Below the pieces are notes generated by a model that made no database searches, was not told the origin of the DNA, and was given only the letters and a program-made list of their open reading frames with translations. A stretch of 64,000 bases of DNA from Sphingorhabdus sp. SMR4y. GTDB taxonomy: Bacteria; Pseudomonadota; Alphaproteobacteria; Sphingomonadales; Sphingomonadaceae. Location of the stretch: assembly GCF_002218195.1 (NCBI RefSeq), contig NZ_CP022336.1, forward strand, positions 682,001 through 746,000. The letters run 5' to 3'. The translations under genes were made by a program, and so were the position numbers. Shown one piece after another: positions 34,205-44,981 of this stretch; positions within the stretch are counted from its first letter, which is position 1; every line of letters starts with the position of its first letter.

Positions 34205-35203
34205 TCAAGCGTTTGGGTCTATTTCCACGACAACCCGGCCGATTGCTTCGCGCCGTTCGAGCACGCGCAGGGCCTCGGCTGTCGCGCTCAGCGGAAATCG
34301 ATGGGAAATATGCGGCCGCATAGCGCCTTGCGCAGCCAATTGCCGCAGCGCAGCGCCCTGTCGTTCAGCGAGTGCGGGATCACGGCGAGGACTTTCCCCG
34401 GCACGGACGCCAATCAGGCTATAGGTCTTGATCATGGCGTGATTGGCCGGGAAAGACGGGATTGTACCGCTGGCAAAACCGACAATGAGATAGCGCCCGT
34501 TCCAGGCTATGGCGCGCGTTGCCGTCAAGGCGAGATCACCGCCGACCGGGTCAAACACCACGTCCACACCCTTGCCGTCGGTGAACGCCTTGACCTTTGC
34601 GGCAAGGTCTTCGTCAGACGGGTCGAGGAGATGATCGGCTCCTGCCTGATGAATGGCCTGCAGCTTCTCTTCATTCGATCCCGTCCCGATGACCGTAGCT
34701 CCGATATGCTTGGCCATCTTGACCGCGGCCATGCCGACACCGCCACTTGCGCCCAGAATGAGGACGGACTCTCCTGATTGCAGATGTCCCCGCTCGACCA
34801 AGGCATGCCAGGCGGTTGATCCGGCTGTTTGCCAGCATGCGCCTTCGCTGAAGGAAAGAGCCGCGGGGAGAAGAGAGGCGGCAGAAGCCTTGACCACCCA
34901 TTGTTCGGCCAGCGCGCCGCCCTTGTTTCCCGCCATCACGCGGTCGCCGGGCCTGAAGCTCTCCACATCCGGAGCGACATCGATCACCTCGCCGGCGGCC
35001 TCCATTCCGGGGACAAAGGGGGGATCGGGTCGGAACTGATATTTGCCCTGTGTCATCAGCAGATCGGGAAAATTGAGACCCGCTGCATGAACCCGGATCC
35101 GGACCTCGCCGCTCTGCAACGGCATCGACTGCTGCTCCAGAATCTGGACGGACGACGGGCCGGTCAGGTCGGTGCAAACCGCTGCCAGATGACTGGCGGT
35201 CAT
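34205..35203 (-). CDS. NADPH:quinone oxidoreductase family protein (MDR, zinc-independent)
   Basis: The 332-residue protein is a medium-chain dehydrogenase/reductase. The early segment VRIRVHAAGLNFPDLLMTQG, the nucleotide-binding LILGASGGVGMAAVKMAK, and the lack of the zinc-binding Cys cluster indicate the quinone oxidoreductase subgroup. It probably reduces quinones or enones with NADPH, though the substrate is unproven. The start codon overlaps the stop of the serine hydrolase gene by four bases, so the two are cotranscribed. Confidence 0.9.
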   Translation of the reverse strand: MTASHLAAVCTDLTGPSSVQILEQQSMPLQSGEVRIRVHAAGLNFPDLLMTQGKYQFRPDPPFVPGMEAAGEVIDVAPDVESFRPGDRVMAGNKGGALAEQWVVKASAASLLPAALSFSEGACWQTAGSTAWHALVERGHLQSGESVLILGASGGVGMAAVKMAKHIGATVIGTGSNEEKLQAIHQAGADHLLDPSDEDLAAKVKAFTDGKGVDVVFDPVGGDLALTATRAIAWNGRYLIVGFASGTIPSFPANHAMIKTYSLIGVRAGESPRRDPALAERQGAALRQLAAQGAMRPHISHRFPLSATAEALRVLERREAIGRVVVEIDPNA

Positions 35204-36585
35204 GGGTCAAGGACCTCGATTACGTCCCTGGTAAAATCCTCGATCTTGAAGCGACTGTCTGCGCTATCGTAGCCGCGGCGGACGATCACGAGATTCAGGG
35301 AAGCTATGATCACCAGATATTGTCCCCGGTTTCCGATGGCCGCGAAGGCATCTGCCGGTATGCCGTCCGATTTGTTCAGCAGCCAGAATGTAGCGCCATA
35401 GCCGAATCCTCTGGGCGGTTGCGGCCCGGAAGCGGTGGTGACAAAATTCCGCCAGTTCTCCGGCAGCAGGCGTTCGCCGTTCCACTCGCCATTGTCGAGG
35501 TACAGCATTCCCAGTCGTCCGAAATCCCGGGCAGTGGACCATAGCTGGCTGGAGAGGATATAATTGCCCTGCCAGTCCCGTTCGGCATAAGTGCGGGTCA
35601 TGCCGAGTTTCTGAAAGAAGCTGTAGGGATCGAAACCGGGAGCGTCGGGCGTGTCCTTTTTCTTGCGGATATGTTCGAGGCGGGTGGCTAGCACCGCCAG
35701 CAACGTGTCATTATTGGCATAGCGGAAGCTGGTGCCCGGCCGGTGAAGCAGCGGCCAGCTGGTCGCTTTTTCCGCTACACTGCTGCCGCCCAGATAGATG
35801 GCGTCGGTTCGGGCGCCGCTGCTGTCGCTGGTCAAGCCGCTGGCCATACGCATCAGCTGGTCGATTGTGATGGCGCGGCGCGGGTCACCGGAATGCTGCC
35901 ATTGCGGCAGGCTGGCGGATGCCGTGACATCGATCATGCCCTGCTGCACCGAATGGCCGATCAGCGTGCCCGATATCGATTTGGCGACAGACCATGAACG
36001 CTGGGCGGTGTGGAGATCGTGGCCATGCTTATACTGCTCGGCAAATATTTTGCCATCCTTGATGACCAGCGCGGCGCTTGTCTTGCCGCCATAGACTTCC
36101 GGCTGAAAGGCGCGCCTGGCAACGGATTGCAGTGCCCGCGACCGCTGCGATGGCCTGGCCAGCGCATTCCGGTCGCCCATCGGCCATGAGCGATCATCAA
36201 AAAACTCGCGTCTTTCCGTCGAACCGGCCCGGTCGGTCGGTTCATATCCGATCGGCATGGCGGTGCAGCCGCTCCGGCTGTTCCAGATTGCAATGCGCGG
36301 TGGCATATCGTCAGCAAAGGGAACGCGCACCTCGCGCGCGTCGTCATCTATGTCTGCGGTCAGCGTTGCTATGATATTTTCCACCCGCTCGTAACTGCCC
36401 GTCAGTTCGTCGGCTTCGATATCCGCAAGCGCCTTGCCGCCGTTCCACAGCCCGGAACAGAGGAACTGTGCCTTATATCCGGCGGCCAGCGCCCGGTCAT
36501 AACGCGGTTCCTCGACTTCCTGCGCGATGGCACTGCTACATAGCAACGCGCCAACTATTCCGATACTAGCCAGTTTTTTGAGCAC
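35200..36585 (-). CDS. Serine hydrolase of the beta-lactamase / esterase family (periplasmic)
   Basis: The predicted start is GTG 36585, preceded by GGGAGAAG; it gives a signal peptide (LASIGIVGALLCSSAIAQ) and a 461-residue protein. The nucleophile motif SxxK is SVAK in RSWSVAKSISG, the YxN motif is YANN, and the third motif region is GYGATFWLLN. These features fit class C beta-lactamase-like esterases, D-aminopeptidases and 6-aminohexanoate-dimer hydrolases; activity is not predictable. The GTG lies inside the 3' end of rarA, an overlap of 20 bases. The longer frame to 36741 is an artefact. Confidence 0.85.
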   Translation of the reverse strand: MLKKLASIGIVGALLCSSAIAQEVEEPRYDRALAAGYKAQFLCSGLWNGGKALADIEADELTGSYERVENIIATLTADIDDDAREVRVPFADDMPPRIAIWNSRSGCTAMPIGYEPTDRAGSTERREFFDDRSWPMGDRNALARPSQRSRALQSVARRAFQPEVYGGKTSAALVIKDGKIFAEQYKHGHDLHTAQRSWSVAKSISGTLIGHSVQQGMIDVTASASLPQWQHSGDPRRAITIDQLMRMASGLTSDSSGARTDAIYLGGSSVAEKATSWPLLHRPGTSFRYANNDTLLAVLATRLEHIRKKKDTPDAPGFDPYSFFQKLGMTRTYAERDWQGNYILSSQLWSTARDFGRLGMLYLDNGEWNGERLLPENWRNFVTTASGPQPPRGFGYGATFWLLNKSDGIPADAFAAIGNRGQYLVIIASLNLVIVRRGYDSADSRFKIEDFTRDVIEVLDP

Positions 36586-37885
36586 GCAGCTTCTCCCAAT
36601 AATCCAGTCGTTCCCGGATCTTGTGCTCGAAGCCGCGATCCACGGGTTGATAAAAATTCTGCGCCTGCATTTCCTCGGGCCAATAATTGTCCCCGGAAAA
36701 GCCGTCATCACTTTCATGATCATAGCTATAGCCTGCACCATATCCGATATCCTTCATCAACCTGGTCGGTGCATTCAATATATTCTGAGGCGGCATTAGC
36801 GAGCCGGTATCTTTGGCTGATCTCCAGGCGGCTTTTTGCGCCTTGTAGGCCGCATTGGATTTCGGCGCGGTCGCACAATAGAGGCAGGCCTGAACAATCG
36901 CCAGCTCTCCCTCAGGACTGCCGAGAAATTCATAGGCCTGCTTGGCGGACAGTGCCTGGACCAGCGCCTGCGGATCGGCCATGCCGATATCCTCGCTGGC
37001 AAAACGGACAATGCGTCGCAAGAGGAATAGCGGCTGCTCGCCAGCCACCAGCATTCGCGCGAGATAATATAGGGAAGCTTGCGGATCGGACCCGCGCATC
37101 GCTTTGTGCAGGGCGGAGATCAGATTGTAATGGCCCTCGCGATCCTTGTCATATACCGCCATCCGGCGATGCAGGATTTTGGCCAGTCGGGGCGAATCAA
37201 GCGGGTCCGCGATATCCAGTGAAAACAGCGTTTCGGCCTGGTTGAGGAGAAAACGGCCGTCTCCGTCGGCGCTGGCGATCAGCGCTTCTCTGGCTTCGCC
37301 GGTCAGCGGCAGGGATTGCTGTTCCAGCTTTTCCGCCTTCTCCAGCAACTGACCCAGCGCATTGCTGTCGAGTCTGTTGAGGATCAAGACCTGGGCGCGG
37401 CTGAGCAGGGCGGCATTGAGTTCAAAGGACGGGTTCTCGGTGGTTGCGCCGACCAGCACCACTGTCCCGCGCTCGACATAGGGCAGGAAACTGTCCTGCT
37501 GGGACCGATTGAAGCGATGTATCTCGTCGACGAATAACAGCGTCGCCTTGCCAGAACTGAATCGCATCTCGGCTTCGGCAAAAACTTTTTTCAGTTCGGC
37601 TACGCCCGAGAATACGGCGGAGATAGCCTTGAAATGCAATTCCGTCTGATCGGCCAGCAAGCGCGCGAGGCTTGTCTTGCCGGTTCCCGGGGGCCCCCAG
37701 AGGATGATCGAGGACAGCCTGCCCGCAGCAATCATACGTTGAATAGTACCTTCGGCGCCGACCAGGTGATCCTGCCCTACGATGTCGGAAAGCTGTCGGG
37801 GTCTCAGCCGGTCGGCCAGAGGCGCGTCCGGCGTAGTTTCCGGAATCTCCCTCTGGTCATCCTGTTCGTCAAACAGTCCCTGCAT
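36566..37885 (-). CDS. rarA: Replication-associated recombination protein RarA (MgsA, AAA+)
   Basis: The 439-residue AAA+ ATPase has Walker A GPPGTGKTSLARLLA, Walker B LLFVDEIHRFNRSQQD, and sensor and C-terminal segments typical of MgsA/WRNIP1 (SDPQASLYYLARMLVAGEQP; EDIGMADPQALVQALS). RarA acts at stalled replication forks and interacts with SSB. Its stop is overlapped by the serine hydrolase start, and the glycosyltransferase gene is transcribed downstream. The upstream region between it and the GT4 gene is two bases, so it belongs to the same transcript. Confidence 0.96.
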   Translation of the reverse strand: MQGLFDEQDDQREIPETTPDAPLADRLRPRQLSDIVGQDHLVGAEGTIQRMIAAGRLSSIILWGPPGTGKTSLARLLADQTELHFKAISAVFSGVAELKKVFAEAEMRFSSGKATLLFVDEIHRFNRSQQDSFLPYVERGTVVLVGATTENPSFELNAALLSRAQVLILNRLDSNALGQLLEKAEKLEQQSLPLTGEAREALIASADGDGRFLLNQAETLFSLDIADPLDSPRLAKILHRRMAVYDKDREGHYNLISALHKAMRGSDPQASLYYLARMLVAGEQPLFLLRRIVRFASEDIGMADPQALVQALSAKQAYEFLGSPEGELAIVQACLYCATAPKSNAAYKAQKAAWRSAKDTGSLMPPQNILNAPTRLMKDIGYGAGYSYDHESDDGFSGDNYWPEEMQAQNFYQPVDRGFEHKIRERLDYWEKLRAQKTG

Positions 37886-37887
37886 GG

Positions 37888-39069
37888 CTAGCGGACAGCC
37901 GCTTGCTGGATCGGGCCATGACCGGCCCGTCGCTGGCGGACCAGGCGCATATAGGTCTGGGCAACCACATTATTGATCTGGTCCCAACTATATTCCTCCG
38001 CGCGCCGTTCGCCCGCAGAGCCATGCGCATTGCGGACGTCGACATTCTCGCAATAGAGTTGCAGCGCGTCGGCAAATTCGCGAACTGCACCGGGTGTGAT
38101 GAGCTTGCCGGACTCATTATTCTTGACGAGGCTCTGGCTGCCAGTTGCCTTGGCCGCCACAACCGGCAAACCGCAGGCCATCGCTTCCAGTGTGACATTG
38201 CCAAAGGTTTCGGTGATCGACGGATTGAACAGCATATCCATGCTGGCCACCGCACGACCGAGATCTGCACCTTGCTGGAATCCTACAAATATGGCGCCGG
38301 GAATCCGGTCCTGAAACCATTGCTGCGCCGGCCCTTCACCGATCACGATAATCTTGTGCGCCACCTTGCGGCGCTTCAACTCGTCGATCGCATCGGAGAA
38401 GACATCGAGGCCCTTTTCCATCACCAGCCGTCCGAGAAATCCGATCACCGGAATATCGTCGTCGATACCGAGTGACTGGCGCCAGGCCAGATCGCGCCGT
38501 CCGGAATGGAATATCTCCCGGTCGACACCGCGCGACCAGATCCCGATATCATAGTTCATCCGCTGGTCCCGTAGCACCTGTGCCATCGATTCCGATGGCG
38601 CGACCAGCGCGTCGCAGCGGCGATAGAGACGACGCAGGATTGCCTCGATCACTGGCTCCAGAAACGCAAGATTATAGTAGCGGGGATAGGTTTCGAACCG
38701 GGTATGCACGGATGCGAGCACCGGGATATTCTGGCGTCGGGCCCAGGTCACCATCTTGTGGCCCACCCGGTCGGGGCTGGATATCTGCATGATATTGGGA
38801 TTGAACTGTTCAAGATCCTTGCGCACATCGCCGGAAATGCGGGTCGGGAAGCGATATTCACCGCGTCCGGGAAAAGCGACGGAAGGCACGCTGATCAGGT
38901 CGCCGGTCGGTTCGAAGGCCGGCGTATCGGTGGTTGGAGAATAGACCCGTACGTCGGCTCCCTGACGCAGCAAATAGTCGACCAGCCGATTCAGGGCCTG
39001 GTTGGCGCCATCGCGCACGAAATTGTAATTGCCGCTATAAAGCGCAATGCGAAGGTCGCTGATTTCCAT
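37888..39069 (-). CDS. Glycosyltransferase family 4 (GDP-mannose-dependent mannosyltransferase-like)
   Basis: The 393-residue enzyme has a GT-B fold with IALYSGNYNFVRDGANQALN at the start and VIVIGEGPAQQWF plus SITETFGNVTLEAMACGLPVV in the C-terminal domain. These segments resemble MgtA/PimB-like mannosyltransferases that glycosylate lipids. The ATG at 39069 is favoured over 39105 because the family similarity begins there. Donor sugar is inferred only. Two bases separate it from rarA. Confidence 0.88.
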   Translation of the reverse strand: MEISDLRIALYSGNYNFVRDGANQALNRLVDYLLRQGADVRVYSPTTDTPAFEPTGDLISVPSVAFPGRGEYRFPTRISGDVRKDLEQFNPNIMQISSPDRVGHKMVTWARRQNIPVLASVHTRFETYPRYYNLAFLEPVIEAILRRLYRRCDALVAPSESMAQVLRDQRMNYDIGIWSRGVDREIFHSGRRDLAWRQSLGIDDDIPVIGFLGRLVMEKGLDVFSDAIDELKRRKVAHKIIVIGEGPAQQWFQDRIPGAIFVGFQQGADLGRAVASMDMLFNPSITETFGNVTLEAMACGLPVVAAKATGSQSLVKNNESGKLITPGAVREFADALQLYCENVDVRNAHGSAGERRAEEYSWDQINNVVAQTYMRLVRQRRAGHGPIQQAAVR

Positions 39070-39133
39070 TCGCGCCTTCAAGCATAATCCCTCCGAAATT
39101 GCCAATATGAACTTGGTCGGCTAACAGAGCGAG

Positions 39134-39787
39134 ATGATAGAGAGCCGTCTCGACCACCTGCTGATTGGCACCCCGAAGCCATTTCGCGACGATGGTATTA
39201 TGAGCGCCATTGCCAAGATGCCGGCAGATGGTGGCCTGATGTTGGGCCGCGAAGGCCTGGCAGGCAATCAGGTCGGGGATCCGGTACGCCACGGCGGTCT
39301 GGACAAGGCGGTCCACCTGTATCCGGCAGAACATTATGCCTTCTGGCAGGCCAGATATCCCGATCTGGCTCTGCTTGAGCACCCCGAGGCATTCGGAGAG
39401 AATTTCAGCTGTAGCGGAATGACCGAGGAAAGACTGTGCCTCGGCGATATTTTCCGTCTAGGTGGAGCTCTGATCCAGTGCAGCCACGCCCGGCAGCCGT
39501 GCTGGAAACTCAACCACCGTTTCGGCAGGCCGGATGTCATGAAAACCGTGATGAAGACCGGCAAGTCAGGCAGCTATTTTCGCGTATTGGAGACCGGTAT
39601 GGTGCGGGCAGGGGACAGCTTCGTCCAGCAGGAGCGCCCGCAACCCGAATGGCCACTGGACAGGCTGTTCAACCTGATCATCGGCGGCGGTCACAAGGGG
39701 CATCGCGCGGAACTCAAAATATTGGCGAGCAACCCGTTGCTGGCCGAGAACTGGCGGGAGCGAGCAGGGCAGCTGGCCTCAGGTTGA
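39134..39787 (+). CDS. MOSC domain protein (YiiM-like)
   Basis: This 217-residue protein contains a MOSC domain with the conserved cysteine in ARQPCWKLNHRFG and the EAFGENFSCSGM segment. MOSC proteins are sulfur-carrier or molybdenum cofactor-related; YiiM detoxifies N-hydroxylated base analogues. The gene is divergent from the GT4 gene and converges on corC with four bases between the stops. It lies where lnt often follows corC in related genomes. Confidence 0.92.
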   Translation: MIESRLDHLLIGTPKPFRDDGIMSAIAKMPADGGLMLGREGLAGNQVGDPVRHGGLDKAVHLYPAEHYAFWQARYPDLALLEHPEAFGENFSCSGMTEERLCLGDIFRLGGALIQCSHARQPCWKLNHRFGRPDVMKTVMKTGKSGSYFRVLETGMVRAGDSFVQQERPQPEWPLDRLFNLIIGGGHKGHRAELKILASNPLLAENWRERAGQLASG

Positions 39788-39791
39788 GCGC

Positions 39792-40727
39792 TTATTCCTG
39801 TTGCGGTGGTGGCGGGTGCAAGCGCAATTTTCTCACGCGGCGATCGTCGGCCTCGGTGATTTCCAATATCCATCCACTCGGATGAGCCAGCTTTTCGCCG
39901 ACGACAGGAATATGGCCGGCCAGCACGAAAGACAGACCGCCGATTGTGTCTACATCCTCGTCGATGATCTCGAGTGCCGGGTCGACAGCTTCGCCGACAT
40001 CATCCAGCTCCGCTCTCGCGTCCGCTTCCCATGCGCCGTTTTCCAACTGGACCAGCATCGGCACCGGTTCATCATCATGTTCATCTTCGATTTCGCCGGT
40101 GATCTCCTCGACAATATCCTCGATCGTAACAAGGCCCTCGGTACCATTATATTCGTCAAAGATGATGGCGAGATGGGTCCGTGTAGCCCGCATCTCGGCG
40201 AGCAGGTCCAGCACACCCATGGATTCGGGGACAAACCGCGGCTGCCGTAGAAAAGGCGTAATATCGTCTGGATGCTTGTCGCCCCTGGCAACGATCGCAA
40301 AGATATCCTTGATGTGAATCATGCCGACAATATTGTCCAGATTATCGCGATAAACCGGGATCCGGCTGTGGCCGTGCTCGGAGAAAATATCAACAAAGTC
40401 GCCGAATGGTGCGTTTTCCTCGATGGCGATGATATCGGCGCGCGGTACCGCTATGTCATCGACTCTATGCTCGCTGAAATGCAGCATATTGCGCAGCATT
40501 TCCAGCTCCAGCGATGACACGTCCGGCTGGTTATTGGGGTCGGCCTCGGCGTCGCTTTCATGATCATCGATGACCTCTTCGATCTGCGCGCGCAGGCTGT
40601 TGTCTTCGTTATTACCGAACAGCAGAGCCTTCAGGCTCTGCCATATTCGCCCCGGTTCCTCATCTTCCTTGGATTGGCTGCTGCCGCGAGCCGCACCGGT
40701 AATATTGTCATTTTCAACGTCGGTCAT
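39792..40727 (-). CDS. corC: CorC/HlyC-type CBS-domain protein
   Basis: The 311-residue soluble protein has an N-terminal acidic region, then two CBS domains (PRADIIAIEENAPFGD and the later HLAIIFDEYNGTEGLVTIED segment) and a C-terminal CorC_HlyC domain (GGLSFVLAGHIPVVGEKLA). It lacks the DUF21 membrane domain. The family is tied to magnesium/cobalt efflux and to YbeY-linked envelope functions, but its biochemical role is unclear. It follows ybeY by 21 bases in the same operon. Confidence 0.95.
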   Translation of the reverse strand: MTDVENDNITGAARGSSQSKEDEEPGRIWQSLKALLFGNNEDNSLRAQIEEVIDDHESDAEADPNNQPDVSSLELEMLRNMLHFSEHRVDDIAVPRADIIAIEENAPFGDFVDIFSEHGHSRIPVYRDNLDNIVGMIHIKDIFAIVARGDKHPDDITPFLRQPRFVPESMGVLDLLAEMRATRTHLAIIFDEYNGTEGLVTIEDIVEEITGEIEDEHDDEPVPMLVQLENGAWEADARAELDDVGEAVDPALEIIDEDVDTIGGLSFVLAGHIPVVGEKLAHPSGWILEITEADDRRVRKLRLHPPPPQQE

Positions 40728-40748
40728 TCTGTTTCTTGATTACCTGTC

Positions 40749-41241
40749 TTACGCTTGTTCTGAATAAGGGTTGGCAATTCCCATCGTCGCCAAAGCTTTG
40801 ATTTCGCAATTTTCCATCAAAGCCGCATCTGTCTCATTTTCGTGATCATAGCCTAGCAAATGCAGCGTTCCGTGCACAATCAAATGTGTAATATGGGTGG
40901 AGAGGGAGATATTCTTGGCCGATGCCTCGTCGCGGCAAGTCTCGTACGCCAGGATAATATCCCCGAGCAGCGCCTCGCCATCGTCAGTATTGGCCAGAGT
41001 ATCAAGCAGGTCCGGCTGTATCTGGGGAAAGGACAGTACGTTGGTCGGCTTGTCCTTGCCGCGATAGTCATGGTTCAGGACATGGACTTCGGCATCGTCG
41101 GAAAGCTTGACGCTGAGCTCCATCTCAAAATTGCGCGCCAGCAGATCGGCATGGGAAGACGCATGAATAGCCGCTCTGGCCGCGCGTGCCGCCAATTCTT
41201 CCCAATCCTGTCCACTGTCCCACAGGGAAGATGCTGTCAGT

Positions 41242-41255
<14 letters not shown>
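40749..41255 (-). CDS. ybeY: Endoribonuclease YbeY (16S rRNA maturation)
   Basis: The single-domain metalloprotein (168 residues) has the signature HLIVHGTLHLLGYDH, three histidines that bind zinc. YbeY processes the 3' end of 16S rRNA and takes part in ribosome quality control. The ATG at 41255 overlaps phoH by 14 bases; upstream Met codons lie deep within phoH. RGKDKPTNVLSFPQ and GDIILAYETC are also family hallmarks. It is cotranscribed with phoH and corC. Confidence 0.95.
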
Positions 41256-42272
<1,017 letters not shown>

Positions 42273-42273
<1 letters not shown>

Positions 42274-43610
42274 CAGGCAGCGAGTCTTTCTTTTATCTGT
42301 CCGGTGAGACTATTGGGGCCGGCCTGGGTAATCTCGACGTCGACCAGATCGCCAATTGCAAGGTCGGGCGAAATGATGTGGACCGATTGCAACCAAGGGG
42401 TTTTACCGATCAGCTGGCCGTCCAGCTTGCCCTGACGCTCGAGCAGGATATCAGTGGTCCGACCGACGGTTTGCTGATTGAAATCATATTGTTGCTGGTT
42501 CAGCAATGCCTGCAATCTCTGCAGACGTTCATCCATGACTTCCGGTGCTATTTGCTCATCCATCCCCGCCGCCGGCGTACCCGGACGGGGTGAATATTTA
42601 AACGAAAATGCCTGCGAATAATTGGCTTCGCGGACAATCTGCAGCGTTTCTTCGAAATCCTGATCGGTTTCGCCGGGAAAACCGACGATGAAATCGCCGG
42701 AAAGCGCCATATCGGGTCGCACTTTGCGCATTTGTTGGAGGATGTCGAGATAGCTTTGCGCACTGTGCGAGCGGTTCATCGCCTTGAGAATCCGGTCGCT
42801 GCCCGACTGCACCGGCAAATGGAGGAACGGCATCAGCGTCTCGACATCGCCATGCGCGGCCACCAGACCTTCGGTCATGTCATTGGGGTGGCTGGTCATA
42901 TAGCGGATGCGTTTCAGGCCCGGTATTTTGTCAAGCGTGCGGATCAGGCCGTCGAGGCCCTGCATTTTGCCTTTGTCATCCTCGCCGGTCCAGGCGTTCA
43001 CATTCTGACCGAGCAGCGTGATTTCACAGGCACCGCCCTCAACGAGAGCCTTTGCTTCATCGACCAGATCGGCCCACGGGCGGGAGATTTCGGCACCGCG
43101 CGTATACGGCACCACACAATAGGTGCAAAATTTGTCACACCCTTCCTGCACGGTCAGGAAGGCGGTTGGCCGGGCCTGTTTGCCGCGGGATGGCAGCAGG
43201 TCGAATTTGGATATCGCCGGCATGTCGGTATCAAGCGCCTTCTTGCCGGATTTTGCCGTTTCCATCAACTCGGGCAGGCGGTGATAGGCTTGCGGCCCGA
43301 CCACGATATCGACACTCGGTGCACGGCGGGAGATTTCCTTGCCCTCGGCCTGGGCGACACATCCAGCGACGGCGATCATCGGGCTGCTGCCGTCTTTCCG
43401 GCGCAGGCGTCCGATATCGGAATAGACCTTGTCGACCGCCTTTTCTCGGATGTGGCACGTATTGAGCACAACCAGATCAGCATCGTCACCACTGTCTGTC
43501 GCACTCATGCCCTGATCAACAAGCATTTCGGACATACGCTCGCCGTCATAGACGTTCATCTGGCAGCCAAAGGATTTGATATGGAATTTTTTAGGATCAG
43601 CCTGGGTCAT
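42273..43610 (-). CDS. miaB: tRNA-2-methylthio-N6-dimethylallyladenosine synthase MiaB
   Basis: The 445-residue radical SAM enzyme has the three-Cys motif in GCDKFCTYCVVPYTRG and an N-terminal domain with cysteines (SFGCQMNVYDGERM, LNTCHIREKA, AGCVAQAEGKEI) that bind the second [4Fe-4S] cluster. A C-terminal TRAM domain covers about the last 60 residues. It adds the methylthio group to i6A37 of tRNAs. The motif order matches MiaB, not MtaB or RimO. Confidence 0.96.
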
Positions 43611-43619
43611 AGAGCGCGC

Positions 43620-44474
43620 CTATACAATGGGTTTGCCCCCCAGGGAAGCCGAAAGCGGCTCGACAATCCTTCGTCTCGCTTCGGCCGCTATCTCCTTGCG
43701 GCAGGAATAATGGTCTGGATCGAAAGGCTCGAGAAAATGCACCTCGACCAGAAAGCTGCTGCGACGGGTGAGCAGTCGCCAGGCGTTCGCCTGCGCGCTC
43801 TCTTCTCCGGTCCAGCTGACCTCATGGGCATGGCTGCCATAGTCGAGGAAGATCGGCTGCACCAATATGCCCGGTGGCGGTGGCTCCAGTACCTTCAGCA
43901 GGGGGGCCTTGAACGGCAGCAGGGTGGACCCGTCGGTCGTGGTGCCTTCGGGAAAGATCGTGATAGCCCAGGTTTCCTCAAGCGCATCGCGCAACTGGTT
44001 GATCTGCTGCGCAATGCCCATGCGGTCTGAGCGCGAGACAAACACCGTATCGTTAAGCCGGCAGAGCCATCCGATAACCGGCCATCTGCTGATTTCTTCC
44101 TTGGACACGAAGGCGGTACCGCTGTGCCCGCCTAATATCGCGATATCCACCCATGACAGGTGATTGGATATGAAAAAGACATCCCGTTTGATCGGCGTGC
44201 CAATAATATTGACCCGCGCACCGCACGCAAAGGCGGCTATCTTCAGAAAGGTTCGCGGCCACGGATTGGAAAGGCCCAATATTCGCCAGATATAATAGAA
44301 GGGAATACAGATCAGCAAGGCCGTGACCAGAATGATCATACGGACAGCAAATCTCAAATAGCCCATCGGCGACGCCCCGTTCCACAAACGATATGCCATC
44401 GGCTGGGTGTCACACGGTCTGGCCTCCGGGTCGGGATCAGGCACCTCAGCTTTTTCTGGCGAGAGATACGCCAT
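43620..44474 (-). CDS. plsC: 1-acyl-sn-glycerol-3-phosphate acyltransferase (PlsC family)
   Basis: The protein of 284 residues has an N-terminal membrane segment (MIILVTALLICIPFYYIW) and the acyltransferase signature NHLSWVDIAIL, the NHx4D form of HX4D, plus FPEGTTTDGSTLLPFK. It transfers an acyl chain to lysophosphatidic acid in phospholipid synthesis. The start at 44474 is preceded by GGAG and overlaps fur by 29 bases; a shorter start (44399) is possible. It is in the fur-plsC-miaB run. Confidence 0.87.
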   Translation of the reverse strand: MAYLSPEKAEVPDPDPEARPCDTQPMAYRLWNGASPMGYLRFAVRMIILVTALLICIPFYYIWRILGLSNPWPRTFLKIAAFACGARVNIIGTPIKRDVFFISNHLSWVDIAILGGHSGTAFVSKEEISRWPVIGWLCRLNDTVFVSRSDRMGIAQQINQLRDALEETWAITIFPEGTTTDGSTLLPFKAPLLKVLEPPPPGILVQPIFLDYGSHAHEVSWTGEESAQANAWRLLTRRSSFLVEVHFLEPFDPDHYSCRKEIAAEARRRIVEPLSASLGGKPIV

Positions 44475-44868
44475 ACAGCTCCATACGATGGTCAACCAGT
44501 CGATAGCCGAGTTTTTCGGCAATCTGTTTTTGCAGAGCCTCGAGTTCGGGATCGACAAATTCGATGACTTTGCCGGTTTCGACGTCGATCAAATGGTCGT
44601 GATGGGCTTCCGGAACCGCTTCATAGCGGGCCCGGCCATCGCCAAAGTCGTGACGATCCAGGATGCCGGCTTCTTCAAACAGCCGGACAGTCCGGTAGAC
44701 GGTCGCTATGGAAATTCTCGGGTCTACGGCTGAAGCACGCTCGTGCAGGGTCTCGACGTCCGGATGGTCATCGGCATCGGAAATGACACGCGCAATCACC
44801 CGACGCTGGTCGGTGATGCGGAGCCCTTTTTCAGCACAGAGTGCTTCAAGATCAATTTTTTGCGGCAT
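44446..44868 (-). CDS. fur: Ferric uptake regulator (Fur family)
   Basis: The 140-residue protein has the Fur winged-helix domain (RITDQRRVIARVI, then TVYRTVRLFEEAGILDR) and the metal-binding segment EAHHDHLIDVETGKVIEF. The arrangement matches Fur rather than Zur or PerR; some alphaproteobacterial members act as manganese-responsive Mur, so the metal is not certain. It overlaps plsC and is preceded by mucR after 113 bases. Confidence 0.93.
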   Translation of the reverse strand: MPQKIDLEALCAEKGLRITDQRRVIARVISDADDHPDVETLHERASAVDPRISIATVYRTVRLFEEAGILDRHDFGDGRARYEAVPEAHHDHLIDVETGKVIEFVDPELEALQKQIAEKLGYRLVDHRMELYGVSLARKS

Positions 44869-44981
44869 GGAACCTTTCCGTTACGCTGAGGAAGACTCTA
44901 TGCGGGGCACAGGATATTGCAAAGGGAAAATTGCGGCAAGTGCGCCGCAATTTTCCAAATCCAGTGCATCAGGAAATCAGC

